A DNA stretch of 44,677 nt. Source: Nocardioides caeni. GTDB taxonomy: Bacteria > Actinomycetota > Actinomycetes > Propionibacteriales > Nocardioidaceae. The position numbers and the translations under genes were made by a program. Location of the stretch: positions 166,184-210,860 of the forward strand of contig NZ_STGW01000002.1 of NCBI RefSeq assembly GCF_004912195.1, given 5' to 3'. Positions 8,064 through 17,314 of this stretch are shown here, one piece after another (the first letter of the stretch is position 1; each line of letters starts with the position of its first letter). Below the pieces are notes generated by a model. It had not been told where the DNA came from, made no database searches, and saw only the letters and a program-made list of their open reading frames with translations.

Positions 8064-9557
8064 TCATCCTTCCAGCGAGGTCCACAGATGCAGCAGGGCG
8101 TAGGAGCGCCACGGCGCCCAGGTCTCCGGCACCACGGCGGATCCCGGATGGCCGGCCAGTGCGTTGCGGACGCCGACGTCGGTCGGCAGCCACACGTCCG
8201 GGTGTCCGAGCGCGCGCAGCGCGATGTAGTCGGCCGTCCACGGTCCGATGCCGGGCAGCGCGAGCAGTTGCTCGCGGACCTCGGCGCGGTCCGGGCCACG
8301 GTCGAGGACGAGGTCACCGCTGGCGAGCGCGGCGGAGAGGCCGACGAGGGCTCGGCCGCGAGCGCGTGGCATCCGGAACTCGGCGGGATCCAGGCCGGCG
8401 ACGATCGCGGCGTCCGGGAACAGGTGAGTGAGTCCGTCGACGTCCGTCGCCACCGGCCGGCCGTGCTGGGCGACCAGCCGCGCGGCTGCGGTCCGGGCCG
8501 CCACCACGGTGACCTGCTGGCCGAGGACCGCGCGGACCGCGAGCTCGGCCCCGTCGACGTGGCCGGGGACGCGCAGTCCCGGTCGCCGCGCAACCAGTGG
8601 CGCGAGCAGCGCATCGGCGGCGAGGTGCAGGTCGATGGCCACCGGATCGGCATCGGCATCGAGCAGCGCCCGCATCCGCGCGACCGCGGCTGCCGTGTCC
8701 CGAAGGTCGTCGAGACCCAGCCGCAGCCCGACGTACGACGTCCCGGCCCCGTCGAGGTCGGCGAGCTCGACCCGCGCGGTGCCGGGGCCGTGCGGCAGAT
8801 CGAGGGTGCGCGCGTAGTAGCCGGAGCCGTCGTCGCGGACCTCCGCGACCTCGATCCCCGGGACGGCACGGTCGGCCAGGAACCGGAGCAGCGCGCTGCC
8901 CCGGAACGGCGTGCGGACGGCGATCCGCAGCTCGATGCCGCCGGGCGAGGACCTGCCCGCGGCGGCGCGTCGACCGCGGAGCTCGCTCGGTGTGGCGGCG
9001 TAGACCTCCTGCATCGTCTCGTTGAACTGACGCACGCTGGAGAACCCGGCAGCGAACGCGACGTCGGTCAGACCGAGCGTGGTGCTCTCGACGAGCGCCC
9101 GCGCGGTCTGGGCCCGCTGGGTGCGGGCGAGCGCGAGGGGGCCCGCGCCGAGCTCGGCGGTGAGCAGTCGGGACAGGTGGCGCGAGGTGTAGCCGAGGCG
9201 GGCCGCGAGGCCCTGCACGCCCTCACGGTCGACGACGCCGTCGCCGATGAGCCGCATGGCGCGCCCGGCCACTGTCGCGGCCACGTCCCACTCGGGGCTG
9301 CCGGGGGTCGCGTCGGGCAGGCATCGCTTGCAGGCGCGATAGCCGGCGGACTGCGCGGCGGCCGCGGTGCGGTGGAAGGAGACGTTGACGGCGGCCGGCG
9401 TACGCGCCGGACAGGACGGCCGGCAGTAGATGCCGGTCGTGCGAACGGCGGTGTAGAACACGCCGTCGAAGCGCCGGTCCCGCGACTGGACGGCCGTGTA
9501 GCAGCGGCCGAAGTCGAGCTGCCCCGGCTCGCCCGCCTGCTCGGTCGTCGTGTCCAT
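8064..9557 (-). CDS. alkA: Ada sensor/AraC-HTH fused to AlkA 3-methyladenine DNA glycosylase
   Basis: A 497-residue three-part protein. Residues 15-90 are the Ada N-terminal zinc domain, with Cys45, Cys49, Cys76 and Cys79 (GIYCRPSC...CKRC); Cys45 corresponds to the methyl-phosphotriester acceptor of E. coli Ada. Residues about 95-200 hold an AraC-type double HTH. Residues about 210-497 are AlkA: helix-hairpin-helix LPGIGPWTADYIALRALG and catalytic Asp460 in PTDVG. It senses methylated DNA, probably activates its own operon, and excises N3-alkylpurines. The ATG at 9557 has AGGA 8 bases upstream; in-frame ATGs at 9566 and 9581 are alternatives. Confidence 0.93.
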   Translation of the reverse strand: MDTTTEQAGEPGQLDFGRCYTAVQSRDRRFDGVFYTAVRTTGIYCRPSCPARTPAAVNVSFHRTAAAAQSAGYRACKRCLPDATPGSPEWDVAATVAGRAMRLIGDGVVDREGVQGLAARLGYTSRHLSRLLTAELGAGPLALARTQRAQTARALVESTTLGLTDVAFAAGFSSVRQFNETMQEVYAATPSELRGRRAAAGRSSPGGIELRIAVRTPFRGSALLRFLADRAVPGIEVAEVRDDGSGYYARTLDLPHGPGTARVELADLDGAGTSYVGLRLGLDDLRDTAAAVARMRALLDADADPVAIDLHLAADALLAPLVARRPGLRVPGHVDGAELAVRAVLGQQVTVVAARTAAARLVAQHGRPVATDVDGLTHLFPDAAIVAGLDPAEFRMPRARGRALVGLSAALASGDLVLDRGPDRAEVREQLLALPGIGPWTADYIALRALGHPDVWLPTDVGVRNALAGHPGSAVVPETWAPWRSYALLHLWTSLEG

Positions 9558-9591
9558 GACCACCATCCTGCCCGTCGCCACCGACTGTCAC

Positions 9592-9622
9592 TGGCGGAAA
9601 TCGGACACGGCGAGTTTCGCCA
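9592..9622. promoter_or_regulatory. Possible operator in the alkA upstream gap
   Basis: TGGCGGAAA and TTTCGCCA form near-perfect inverted arms (one extra G) in the 96-bp gap between alkA and the divergent small gene. No copy of the E. coli Ada box AAAGCGCA is seen. The link to Ada regulation is only positional. Confidence 0.25.
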
Positions 9623-9653
9623 CGACGGTGCGCGCGTCTGTCACGCTGTGGAC

Positions 9654-10115
9654 ATGGCGGAAGCGCTCAACCCACTCGACCTCCTGGTGAAGTCCCAGCA
9701 GGTCGCTCTCAAGCTGACCACCGACGTGCTCCGCACGGTCCGCGACACCGCGGTCACCGGGGTCACCCAGCCCGACGAGCTCGCGAAGCAGGTCGGTGAG
9801 CTCGCTGGCGCCGTGGCCGGCATGGCCACCGCGGTCACCGGCATCGCCGGCGCCACCGCCCAGCCGCTGCAGGACTTCATCGTCCGGCAGCGCGAGCTCG
9901 CTGACACCGTGCACACCCTGGCCGAGGCGCAGGCCGAGCTCGCCGGCGTGGTCGCGAAGCTCGCCGAGCGGCATGCCGACGCCGTCAGCGCCCTGGAGAA
10001 GGTCACCGCCCCGGTGTTCGCGATCGTCGGTGCGGAGCCGACCCCGCCGAAGACGCGGGCGGCGAAGAAGACCGCGGCCGCAGGCAAGGGGGCCGCGGTC
10101 CCTCCAGCGAAGTAG
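9654..10115 (+). CDS. Small helical Ala-rich protein with Lys-rich tail (unknown)
   Basis: A 153-residue protein, start MAEALNPLDLLVKSQQVALKL. It is almost wholly amphipathic helix: heptad-like Ala/Val/Leu stretches from about 10 to 125 (QVGELAGAVAGMATAVTGIAG, TVHTLAEAQAELAGVVAKLAERH), then a short KTRAAKKTAAAGKG tail. Pattern and size resemble phasin-like or coiled-coil granule/nucleoid-associated proteins, but I cannot assign a family. It is monocistronic and convergent with the SRPBCC gene. A GTG six bases upstream is an alternative start. Confidence 0.75.
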   Translation: MAEALNPLDLLVKSQQVALKLTTDVLRTVRDTAVTGVTQPDELAKQVGELAGAVAGMATAVTGIAGATAQPLQDFIVRQRELADTVHTLAEAQAELAGVVAKLAERHADAVSALEKVTAPVFAIVGAEPTPPKTRAAKKTAAAGKGAAVPPAK

Positions 10116-10133
10116 GCAGCTCCCTGCCCGGCG

Positions 10134-10571
10134 TCAGCCCGGGAAGCGGGATGCGAGGTTCGCGAGCAGCTCGGCGTGGATCCGACCGAGGCCGAGGGGC
10201 GCGAAGGTCTTCTCGAAGAACCCGCCGATGCCGCCGGCTCCGTCCCACGTGGTCGTGACGGTGACCTTGCTGCCGGGGCCGTCGGAGGCGACGGCGAAGG
10301 TGGTGACCATGGTCGAGTTGCGATCGGTCTCGACGACGGTGTCGGCGGCGACCGTGACGTCGGCGATCACGTGGCGCACGCGCTTCTTGGTGGCCTGGAG
10401 CCGCCAGGTGACGACGGTGCCGTCACCCACGCCGTTCTCCAGCACCTCGTAGGCCGAGTAGTTGGCCGGCTGGATCTCAGGACGCACGACGGCGTAGTCG
10501 GCGAGCGCGGCGAGCACCTCCGCATGCGGTGCAGGAATGGTCGCGTCGACGGTTGCGGTCACCTGTGCCAT
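10134..10571 (-). CDS. SRPBCC-fold (polyketide cyclase/START-like) protein
   Basis: A 145-residue protein, start MAQVTATVDATIPAPHAEVLAALADYAVVRPEI. The N-terminal strand plus AxxVxxxLxDY helix, the central strands (YEVLENGVGDGTVVTWRLQA) and the long C-terminal helix (GRIHAELLANLASRF) are the helix-grip fold of ligand-binding SRPBCC proteins. Members bind lipids or polyketides; no ligand can be deduced. It stands alone between a convergent small gene and tRNA-Glu. Confidence 0.85.
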   Translation of the reverse strand: MAQVTATVDATIPAPHAEVLAALADYAVVRPEIQPANYSAYEVLENGVGDGTVVTWRLQATKKRVRHVIADVTVAADTVVETDRNSTMVTTFAVASDGPGSKVTVTTTWDGAGGIGGFFEKTFAPLGLGRIHAELLANLASRFPG

Positions 10572-10607
10572 GGCGACGACGCTACCGGTGGCCGGACTGA
10601 CGAAAGC

Positions 10608-10640
10608 AGCAGGGCCCGGTCCGATGGACCGGGCCCTGCT
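10608..10640 (-). terminator. Strong hairpin terminator of tRNA-Glu
   Basis: Perfect 15-bp arms (10608-10622 and 10626-10640, AGCAGGGCCCGGTCC) around a 3-base loop. The hairpin lies 8 bases past the tRNA 3' end, and the minus strand continues GCTTTCG. Confidence 0.8.
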
Positions 10641-10648
10641 GGGGTTCG

Positions 10649-10721
10649 TACCCCCGACCGGATTTGAACCGGCGTTACCGCCGTGAGAGGGCGACGTCCT
10701 GGGCCGCTAGACGACGGGGGC
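10649..10721 (-). tRNA. tRNA-Glu (anticodon CTC)
   Basis: A 73-nt cloverleaf: acceptor GCCCCCG paired with CGGGGGT (one G-U), D arm GTC...GAC, anticodon stem TCGCC/GGCGG with loop CTCTCAC giving CTC, and T loop TTCAAAT. CCA is not encoded. It reads GAG. Promoter at 10761-10789 and terminator at 10608-10640. gltX lies nearby on the same strand. Confidence 0.96.
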
Positions 10722-10760
10722 AACATGCTGTCGTGGCCGTTGGCCCTGACAACGATGAGT

Positions 10761-10789
10761 ACTTTAGGGGATCGCCGCGACCGCCACAA
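10761..10789 (-). promoter_or_regulatory. Predicted tRNA-Glu promoter
   Basis: Minus strand TTGTGG (10789-10784), 17 bases, TAAAGT (10766-10761), about 40 bases before the mature tRNA 5' end. Confidence 0.6.
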
Positions 10790-10822
10790 AATCGGGGCCC
10801 CGCCCGCACCTAGGATGCCGAC

Positions 10823-11197
10823 ATGAGTGCATCGTCCCTGCCCCGCGCCGCCAAGGTGGTCGCCGGGGCGTTCACCGTCAGCGGCATCGTCCACCTCGTC
10901 AAGCCCGACGTGTTCGAGGTCGGCATGCCCTCGTGGGTGCCGGCCCACCGCGAGGTCATCGTCGCCAGCGGCGTCGCCGAGCTGGCCTGCGCCGCGGGCC
11001 TCGCGTTCCCGCCGACGCGGCGCCTGGCGGGCTACGCCAGCGCCGCCCTGCTGGTCGGGGTCTATCCCGCCAACCTGCAGATGGCGGCTGATGCACTCAA
11101 GACCGACAACACGGGCCTCAAGGCCCTAATGCTGGCCCGGTTGCCACTGCAATGGCCGATGATCAAGGGCGTCCTCGCCGCCGGCAAGTCCGCCTGA
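10823..11197 (+). CDS. DoxX-like small membrane protein
   Basis: A 124-residue protein, start MSASSLPRAAKVVAGAFTVSG. Four hydrophobic segments (about 8-25, 43-60, 66-84, 100-118) and the motifs GIVHLVKPDVFE, PANLQMA and ARLPLQW are those of the DoxX/DoxD-like family. The function of these proteins is poorly defined; some are tied to redox or thiosulfate metabolism. It lies alone on the plus strand between two minus-strand tRNA genes, 33 bases downstream of the tRNA-Glu promoter -35. Confidence 0.8.
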   Translation: MSASSLPRAAKVVAGAFTVSGIVHLVKPDVFEVGMPSWVPAHREVIVASGVAELACAAGLAFPPTRRLAGYASAALLVGVYPANLQMAADALKTDNTGLKALMLARLPLQWPMIKGVLAAGKSA

Positions 11198-11226
11198 ACC
11201 GCCCACGACGACAGAGGAAAACGCAG

Positions 11227-11250
11227 CGAGCCGGGCGAATGCCCGGCTCG
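11227..11250 (-). terminator. Hairpin terminator of tRNA-Gln
   Basis: CGAGCCGGGC (11227-11236) and GCCCGGCTCG (11241-11250) pair perfectly around GAAT. The minus strand then reads CTGCGTTTTCC, giving a short T-run. It is positioned 11 bases past the tRNA 3' end. Confidence 0.8.
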
Positions 11251-11261
11251 TCGGCGTTGAG

Positions 11262-11336
11262 TGGCTGGTCTACTAGGACTCGAACCTAGACTGAGGGAAT
11301 CAGAATCCCTAGTGCTGCCAATTACACCATAGACCA
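11262..11336 (-). tRNA. tRNA-Gln (anticodon CTG)
   Basis: A 75-nt cloverleaf including an encoded CCA. Acceptor TGGTCTA pairs with TAGACCA, discriminator G; anticodon stem AGGGA/TCCCT with loop TTCTGAT giving CTG; T stem CTAGG/CCTAG with loop TTCGAGT. It reads CAG. In actinobacteria this tRNA is charged with Glu by GltX and then amidated by GatCAB. Confidence 0.96.
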
Positions 11337-11378
11337 CCGTTGCGGACCGCCTCCAGAAGGCAGCCGGAACGATCAACA

Positions 11379-11408
11379 ACTCTACACAGGCCCGCCGCGC
11401 GCAGCCAA
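11379..11408 (-). promoter_or_regulatory. Predicted tRNA-Gln promoter
   Basis: Minus strand TTGGCT (11408-11403), 18 bases, TAGAGT (11384-11379). The -10 box overlaps the TAG stop codon of the CPBP protease gene. Confidence 0.5.
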
Positions 11409-12365
11409 AACGCCCGGCCCGGTCCGGGTCTCGATGCCGCTCCGGCGGGCAGCCCACAGCACCAGGAGCAGGAAGCTCACCGACTGCGTCAGGGTCACCG
11501 GGATGGACCACCACGAGCCGCCGGTCGGCTGGAGCGCCTCGGTCATGTCGCCGTAGGCCAGGGCGAGGCCGAAGGCGAGGAAGTTGTTGAGGACGTGCAT
11601 CGCGATGCCGGCCTCCAACCCGCCCGTCAGGAGCACGAGCGCGCCGGCGACCACCCCGAAGGCGAAGCGGTCGAAGAAGATCGGGACGTCCTGGCTGGCG
11701 CCGTGGGCGAGCGCGAACAGCGCCGCCGGCAGGGCGACCGCCACCGCTGCACTGGCCCGCGATCCCCAGCGGGAGACCAGGCCACCGAACGCCTGCGCGA
11801 GATAGCCGCGGAAGACGTACTCCTCCCCCGCAGCCTGCAGCGGCGTCAAGAGCACGATCACGAGCAGGAAGTCGCGCGTGGCCGACGTCCAGGCGTTGAC
11901 GGTGCCGTCCATCTCGACGGTCGCGTCCCCCTGGTCGGGCAGCAGCGACGACGCCGTCAGCGTCAGGATCAGTGCCACGACGGCCAGCACCAGGCAGGTG
12001 GCGAACCAGCGCCAACGCAACCGGCCGGCCACCGAGGCGAGGAAGCCCTGCGGGATCAGGTGCAGCGAGCGGGCGACCACCCAGGTGATCGGGATCGCCA
12101 CTGCCCAGCCGAGGTTGACGTAGGCCAGGAAGGCCGGGGTGACCGGGTCGCCACTCAACAGCTCCGTGACGTCGTAGCTGTCGTCGGAGAACAGCAGTCC
12201 ATAGATGCCGAACAGTGCACTGAGCAGGAGTTGGCACAGGACGAACAGCAACGCCACGAGCACGATCCCCAGCAGCGGTCGCCAGGTCCCGCGTGGGCCG
12301 AGGAGCTGCAGCTCGTCGTAGCGCCGTCCGCCGGAGCGGCCGGGTGCCTCGTCAGCCGAGGGCAC
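11382..12365 (-). CDS. CPBP-family intramembrane metalloprotease
   Basis: A 327-residue polytopic protein. The only reasonable start is GTG at 12365 ([13 protein letters not shown]), overlapping the gltX 3' end by 14 bases, which suggests coupling. About eight membrane segments. CPBP (Abi) motifs are EEYVFRG (motif 1), FALAHG (motif 2, within [14 protein letters not shown]) and HVLNNF (motif 3), all on the membrane core from about residue 195. The family includes Rce1 CAAX proteases; in bacteria roles range from bacteriocin self-immunity to membrane protein processing. Target unknown. Confidence 0.85.
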   Translation of the reverse strand: MPSADEAPGRSGGRRYDELQLLGPRGTWRPLLGIVLVALLFVLCQLLLSALFGIYGLLFSDDSYDVTELLSGDPVTPAFLAYVNLGWAVAIPITWVVARSLHLIPQGFLASVAGRLRWRWFATCLVLAVVALILTLTASSLLPDQGDATVEMDGTVNAWTSATRDFLLVIVLLTPLQAAGEEYVFRGYLAQAFGGLVSRWGSRASAAVAVALPAALFALAHGASQDVPIFFDRFAFGVVAGALVLLTGGLEAGIAMHVLNNFLAFGLALAYGDMTEALQPTGGSWWSIPVTLTQSVSFLLLVLWAARRSGIETRTGPGVLAARGGPV

Positions 12366-13866
12366 GCTGCAGTCGCCCGAGGCTCCGCTCGCGCCCGAGC
12401 AGCTCCATCGACTCGAAGAGCGGCGGCGAGATCCGCTTGCCGGTGATCGCGACGCGCACGGGCCCGAAGGCGTTGCGCGGCTTGAGGCCGAGGCCGTCGA
12501 CCAGCGCTGCCTGCAGGGCAGTCTGGATCGCGTCGGTCGACCAGCTCGACAACGCCGACAGTGCGTCGTACGACGCCTGCAGGACCGGCTTCCCCGCCTC
12601 ACCGAGCTGCTTCTCGGCGTCCTCGGGGTCGACCTCGAAGGCGTCCTCGTCGACGAACAGGAAGGCAAGGAGGGCGCCGGCCTCGGTGAACTTGCTGATC
12701 CGCTCGGCGATGAGCGGCATCGCGAGCTCCAACAGCTGCGCGTCGGCGTCGTTGACGGGATCGGCGACGACGCCGTCGGCCTTGAGGAACGGCAGCGCGC
12801 GGTGGGTGATCTCCTCGATCGAGAGCCGGCGCATGTGCGCGGCGTTGATCGCGTCGCACTTCTTGAGGTCGAAGCGCGCGGGGTTGGCGACGACGTCGCC
12901 GATCTCGAACGCCTCGACCATCTCGTCGAGGGTGAAGATGTCGCGGTCGGCCGCGATCGCCCAGCCGAGGAGCGCGAGGTAGTTGAGCAGGCCCTCGGGC
13001 AGGTAGCCCTGGTCGCGGTAGGCCAGCGCGTGCGCCTCGGGGTCGCGCTTGGAGAGCTTCTTGTTGCCCTCGCCCATGACATAGGGAAGGTGGCCGAACT
13101 GCGGCGTCACCTTCGCGATCCCGACCTCCTTGAGGGCCTCGTAGAGCGCGATCTGACGCGGCGTGCTCGACAGCAGGTCCTCGCCGCGGAGCACGTGGGT
13201 GATCTCCATCAGCGCGTCGTCGACCGGGTTGACCAGGGTGTAGAGCGGGTCGCCGTTGGTGCGGGCCAGCGCGAAGTCGGGGACGTGCTTCGTCTCGAAG
13301 GTGACCTCGCCGCGGACAAGGTCGTCCCACGTGATCGAGCCGTCGGGCATCCGCAGCCGCGGCACCGAGGCCCGGCCCTCGGCAGTGAAGGCGGCGATCT
13401 GCTCGCTGGTGAGGTCACGGCAGAAGCCGTCGTAGCCCATCACCGGGGCCTCCGGCTTCTCGCCGCCCGTTGCCGCGGCCTTCTTGGCCTCGTCGTAGGC
13501 GGCCTTGCGGACCTTGAAGCGCGCGTCGACCTCGTCGTTGGTGCAGTAGCAGCGATAGACCCGCCCGCTGCCCTCGAGCCGGGTCAGCGCGTCGGCGTAG
13601 AGCTCGCCGCGCTCGCTCTGGCGGTAGGGGCCGTGGGGGCCGCCGACCTCGGGGCCTTCGTCCCAGTCGAGCCCGAGCCAGCGCATCAGGTCGATGATCG
13701 AGCTCAACGACTCGTCGGTGCTGCGCTCCCGGTCGGTGTCCTCGATGCGGAACACGAACGTCCCGCCGTGGTGGCGGGCGAACGCCCAGTTGAAGAGCGC
13801 CGTGCGGACCAGGCCGACGTGCGGGCTGCCGGTCGGGGACGGGGCCATCCGGACTCGTACGGTCAT
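12352..13866 (-). CDS. gltX: Glutamyl-tRNA synthetase
   Basis: A 504-residue class I aminoacyl-tRNA synthetase, start [24 protein letters not shown]. The HIGH motif is in [10 protein letters not shown] and KMSKS appears as KKLSKRD. The length and C-terminal anticodon-binding region are normal. It charges tRNA-Glu and, in organisms without GlnRS, tRNA-Gln as well, both of which are encoded just downstream. The ATG overlaps the stop of the FAH-family gene (ATGA), so it is translated from that operon. Confidence 0.97.
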   Translation of the reverse strand: MTVRVRMAPSPTGSPHVGLVRTALFNWAFARHHGGTFVFRIEDTDRERSTDESLSSIIDLMRWLGLDWDEGPEVGGPHGPYRQSERGELYADALTRLEGSGRVYRCYCTNDEVDARFKVRKAAYDEAKKAAATGGEKPEAPVMGYDGFCRDLTSEQIAAFTAEGRASVPRLRMPDGSITWDDLVRGEVTFETKHVPDFALARTNGDPLYTLVNPVDDALMEITHVLRGEDLLSSTPRQIALYEALKEVGIAKVTPQFGHLPYVMGEGNKKLSKRDPEAHALAYRDQGYLPEGLLNYLALLGWAIAADRDIFTLDEMVEAFEIGDVVANPARFDLKKCDAINAAHMRRLSIEEITHRALPFLKADGVVADPVNDADAQLLELAMPLIAERISKFTEAGALLAFLFVDEDAFEVDPEDAEKQLGEAGKPVLQASYDALSALSSWSTDAIQTALQAALVDGLGLKPRNAFGPVRVAITGKRISPPLFESMELLGRERSLGRLQRALG

Positions 13867-14675
13867 GCGCGTGCTTCCACCTTGTTCGTGAGCGTGCCGA
13901 GGCCCTCGATCGAGATCTCGATCTCGTCGCCGGGGACCATCTGGCCGACACCCTCGGGGGTGCCGGTGAGGATCACGTCGCCGGGCAGCAGGGTCATCAC
14001 GCTGCTGACGTGGGCGACGAGGGTCGGGATGTCGTGGATCATGTCGGCCGTCGAGCCGTCCTGGACGACGTCGCCGTTGAGGAAGGTCTGGATCCGGCGG
14101 CCCTGCGAGAAGTCGTGCGGGTCGAGGTCGGTCTCGATCCACGGGCCGAGCGGGCAGAACGTGTCGAAACCCTTGGCCCGTGTGAACTGCCCGTCGGACT
14201 TCTGCAGGTCGCGCGCGGTGACGTCGTTGGCGATCGTGTAGCCGTGGATCACGTCCGTCGCCTGCTCGGGCGGTACGTCGCGGCAGATGCGGCCGATCAC
14301 GACCGCGACCTCGCCCTCGTAGGAGATGAACTCCGACTGGCGCGGGTGGACGACGGCGTCGCCGGGACCGACGACGCTGGTGTTGGGCTTGAGGAACATC
14401 AGCGGTTCCTTCGGCGCCTCGCCACCCATCTCCGCGGCGTGGGCCGCGTAGTTCTTGCCGATGCCGATCACCTTGCTGCGCGGCAGGACCGGCGCGAGCA
14501 GACGGACGTCGTCGAGCCGGTACTCCTTCTCGAGGAGCTTGATGCCGACGTAGAGCGGGTCGCCGGCGAGGCCGACGATCACCGCGTCGTCCTCCGGCTG
14601 GCCGTAGGCGTCGAGGTCGCCGGTCAGGACGCCGTAGGACGGCTCCTCGCCTGTCGTGAATCTGACGATGCGCAC
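13863..14675 (-). CDS. Fumarylacetoacetate hydrolase family enzyme
   Basis: A 270-residue FAH-fold protein, GTG start ([17 protein letters not shown]). The core [14 protein letters not shown], the metal-site EGEVAVVIG (Glu-x-Glu) and [14 protein letters not shown], and the C-terminal [16 protein letters not shown] are all present. The family includes acylpyruvate hydrolases, oxaloacetate decarboxylases and 2-hydroxyhepta-2,4-diene-1,7-dioate isomerases; the sequence does not decide between them. It overlaps gltX by four bases, an order conserved in mycobacteria (Rv2993c-gltS). Confidence 0.9.
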   Translation of the reverse strand: MRIVRFTTGEEPSYGVLTGDLDAYGQPEDDAVIVGLAGDPLYVGIKLLEKEYRLDDVRLLAPVLPRSKVIGIGKNYAAHAAEMGGEAPKEPLMFLKPNTSVVGPGDAVVHPRQSEFISYEGEVAVVIGRICRDVPPEQATDVIHGYTIANDVTARDLQKSDGQFTRAKGFDTFCPLGPWIETDLDPHDFSQGRRIQTFLNGDVVQDGSTADMIHDIPTLVAHVSSVMTLLPGDVILTGTPEGVGQMVPGDEIEISIEGLGTLTNKVEARA

Positions 14676-14716
14676 CGTGTGAGCCTATCCACCTACCCTT
14701 GGCTGCCGTGGAGGTG

Positions 14717-15565
14717 ATGGACCGCGGAGCGTGGCAGGAGCGGGCCGCGTCACACGCCGAGCGCATCGACAGGTACGTCGCCCCTCACCTCGCCCGGCGC
14801 GAGGCGCGGGTGAAGCACCCGGTCTTCGACTTCCTCTTCACCTACTACTCCCACCGGCCCACCCAGCTGCGTCGCTGGCACCCCGGCTTCGGCGAGGTGC
14901 TCGCGGACGCGCCGGAGTACGCCGACCTCAAGGGCTACACGACGACTCCGTCGGGGGCGACGGTGTCCTCGTCGTACGTCGTCTCGCAGCGGCCGGTGCT
15001 CTCCTCACTGCTCGACCTGCTGACCGCGACGTCCTCTCGCGCACCCCACTTCGGCTGCTTCGGGCTGCACGAGTGGGCGATGGTCTATCGCCTGGCCGAG
15101 GACGAGACCCGCCACGCCGACTGGCCACTTCGTCTCGGGCCTGCCGGCACCGACCAGGTCGTCGAGGGTCATCGCGTCGCGTGCTCGCACTTCGACGCCT
15201 ACCGCTTCTTCACTCCCCCGGCCCGTCCGCTCAACATGCTGTCGCCCGGGAGGGACGATCGCCCGGCCTTCGAGCAGCCCGGCTGCCTGCATGCCGGGAT
15301 GGATCTCTACAAGCACGCTTTCCGGCTGTCGCCGATGATCAGCTCCGACCTGGTTGCCGACTGCTTCGAGCTCGCCTGGGACATCCGCACCCTCGACATG
15401 CGCGCGGCGCCCTATGACCTGGCCGACCTCGGCTTCGAGCCGGTCAGGATCGAGACCGCGGAGGGCAAGGCGGCGTACGTCGAGGCGCAGCGCGAGTTCG
15501 CCGAGCGGGGTGCGCCGCTGCGGGCGCGACTGATCGAGGAGACGACGCGACTCCTCGCCTACTGA
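14717..15565 (+). CDS. Conserved actinobacterial protein annotated as 3-methyladenine DNA glycosylase-like
   Basis: A 282-residue protein, start [21 protein letters not shown] (ATG 14717, with GGAGGTG partly overlapping; GTG 14708 and TTG 14699 are alternatives). Conserved features are [15 protein letters not shown], the Trp/His-rich [11 protein letters not shown], and [16 protein letters not shown]. Related actinobacterial proteins often carry the label 3-methyladenine DNA glycosylase, but I see no helix-hairpin-helix or classical glycosylase motif, so that function is unproven. The end overlaps the convergent thioesterase gene by 7 bases. Confidence 0.8.
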   Translation: MDRGAWQERAASHAERIDRYVAPHLARREARVKHPVFDFLFTYYSHRPTQLRRWHPGFGEVLADAPEYADLKGYTTTPSGATVSSSYVVSQRPVLSSLLDLLTATSSRAPHFGCFGLHEWAMVYRLAEDETRHADWPLRLGPAGTDQVVEGHRVACSHFDAYRFFTPPARPLNMLSPGRDDRPAFEQPGCLHAGMDLYKHAFRLSPMISSDLVADCFELAWDIRTLDMRAAPYDLADLGFEPVRIETAEGKAAYVEAQREFAERGAPLRARLIEETTRLLAY

Positions 15566-15951
15566 CTGAGCGCTGCCCGAACTCGCTCCGGCCACGGAGC
15601 GGCGGCACCGTCCTCGACCCAGACGTAGGTCATCGTCACCGTGCAGCAGTGACGGTCGTCGACGCGGACGTCCAGCTCCAGCGACAGGCTCGTCCGGCCC
15701 AGCGAGGCCAGCCGTGCGTCGACGGTCACCGTCTCGCCCCAGCGGGCCGAGGAGCGCCAGGACAGCGCCGCGGCCTTGACCATCGTGTCGCCGCCGACAG
15801 CCAGCTCGTCGTAGGGCATCCCGACCGCGATCCACCACGCCGTCGCGGCCTCGTCCGCCCACGTCAGGTAGTGACCGTTGAAGACCACGCCCTGCTGGTC
15901 GCACTCGGCGTAGCGGACGGGGGCGCTCCAGACAGCGGTCAGGTCGGTCAC
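15559..15951 (-). CDS. Acyl-CoA thioesterase (4-hydroxybenzoyl-CoA thioesterase-like hotdog fold)
   Basis: A 130-residue single-hotdog protein, GTG start (MTDLTAVWSAPVRYAECDQQG). The active-site segment RYAECDQQGVVFNGHYLTW carries the Asp-x-x-Gly-x-x-x-N/H pattern of the YbgC/4HBT family. It should cleave a short or aromatic acyl-CoA in the cytoplasm. No operon partner; both neighbours are on the other strand. Confidence 0.88.
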   Translation of the reverse strand: MTDLTAVWSAPVRYAECDQQGVVFNGHYLTWADEAATAWWIAVGMPYDELAVGGDTMVKAAALSWRSSARWGETVTVDARLASLGRTSLSLELDVRVDDRHCCTVTMTYVWVEDGAAAPWPERVRAALSQ

Positions 15952-16031
15952 GGCGGCGAGTGTCCCATGCCTCTGTGGACAACGGTCGGCGACGGCAGGG
16001 TTGTGTCGGTGCCTCCGTGTTGACTCTCCTC

Positions 16032-17314
16032 ATGAGCAATCGGGTGCTCGACGAGCTACGGGAGATGGGCAAGACCGACGTCTTGTCCTTCGCGACCACG
16101 CGCCACGAGACCCGCCTCCAGGCCGAGCGCGAACTGCTGGCCGCGGCGTATCAGTGGGCTGTCCTGCACAACCCCGACGCGCTGGCCCCGTTCTCGAAAC
16201 GCGCCGCGGACCGCGCCCGGCCCGCCGGCGCGGCCGGGACACCGCTGATCACCGAGTACGCCGCCGCAGCGTTCGGCGCCCGCATCCAGACCACCCCGTT
16301 CGGGGCGAAACGGCTGATCGCCGACGCGGTGGACATCCACCACCGCCTCCCCCGCCTCCAGGCTGGGGGCGCTGCGGGGACGGTGCGGGTCGGGCACGCC
16401 CGGCATGTCGCGACCGCGACCCGCGACCTGAGCGACGACGACGCAGCCTGGGTCGACGCAGAGGTCCACGAGGCGGCCGACGGGCGGCTCGGGTGGGCCC
16501 GGTCCGAGGCACTCGTCGAGGGCAAGGTCGCCGCTGCAGCCCCCACCACCGCAGCCGCGAAAGAACGTGCTGCTGCGCTCGAGCACGGCATCCGCCACCC
16601 TCACCGTCCGCGGCGACGCCGCCACCATCATGAGCATCGCGCACGCCGCACGGCAGCGCGCGAAGGAACTCGAACCCGACCTGCCCGGCACGACGTTCGG
16701 CCAACGCCAGATCACCGCGCTCGCCGAAGGACTCGGGCTCACCGGCACCGGCACCGGCACCGGGAAGAGGAATGGGCCGCGGGTGAAGATCTACCTCCAC
16801 CTCGCCCCCGGCTCTCCCATCGCCCGAATGGAAGGCCACGGGCCCGTCACCCGCGACTACGTCCGCCACCCCGTGCGCGACATCGCCGGACACGTCCGCG
16901 TCCAACCCGTGAGCGACCTCAACCAGACCATCGCCGTCGACGCCTACGAGATCCCCCACCGACTCCGTCAAGCCGTCCGGCTCATCCACCCCGGCGACGT
17001 GTTCCCCTACGCCGTCAACCTCAGCAGGGAGATGGACCTCGACCACCAGATCCCCCACGGCGAAGGCGGAGAGACGTCCACGGACAACCTGGGCCCCGTC
17101 ACGAGAAGCCACCACCGGATCAAGACTCACGACAACTGGGAAGTACGACAACCCAACCCCTGAGATCACCATCGGGCGAGATCCCTACGGGGCCCACTAC
17201 CTGGTCGACCCGACCGGCACACGACGCATCACCACCGACACCAGCAGTGGGGCCAGCGGCTCGCGCCTCGAAGCCCACTTCACCGCACGGCTGATCAGCC
17301 AACTGGCAGCGTGA
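16032..17314 (+). pseudogene. HNH endonuclease (DUF222-type), broken by two +1 frameshifts
   Basis: The ATG at 16032 opens a DUF222-like helical region (MSNRVLDELREMGKTDVLSF, ... AAAFGARIQTTPFGAKRLIADA) that holds its frame to about 16580. The family pattern continues one frame on (TLTVRGDAATIMSIAHAARQRA, then DLDHQIPHGEGGETSTDNLGPVTRSHHRIKTH, the HNH site) and stops at 17163. The normal C-terminus (GRDPYGAHYLVDPTGTRRIT ...) lies in the third frame, 17162-17314. Both breaks need one extra base to be removed. A 6-bp repeat ACCGGC x4 occurs at 16741-16764. DUF222/HNH genes are numerous in actinobacteria; this copy looks inactive unless the breaks are sequencing errors. Confidence 0.8.

Noticed and set aside
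14717..15565. Confident assignment as a DNA glycosylase
   Set aside because: No glycosylase catalytic motif can be recognised; only the common database-style label suggests it.
16567..17163. Programmed +1 frameshift in the HNH gene
   Set aside because: No slippery heptamer with a downstream stem is evident and two separate shifts would be needed; decay or sequence error is simpler.
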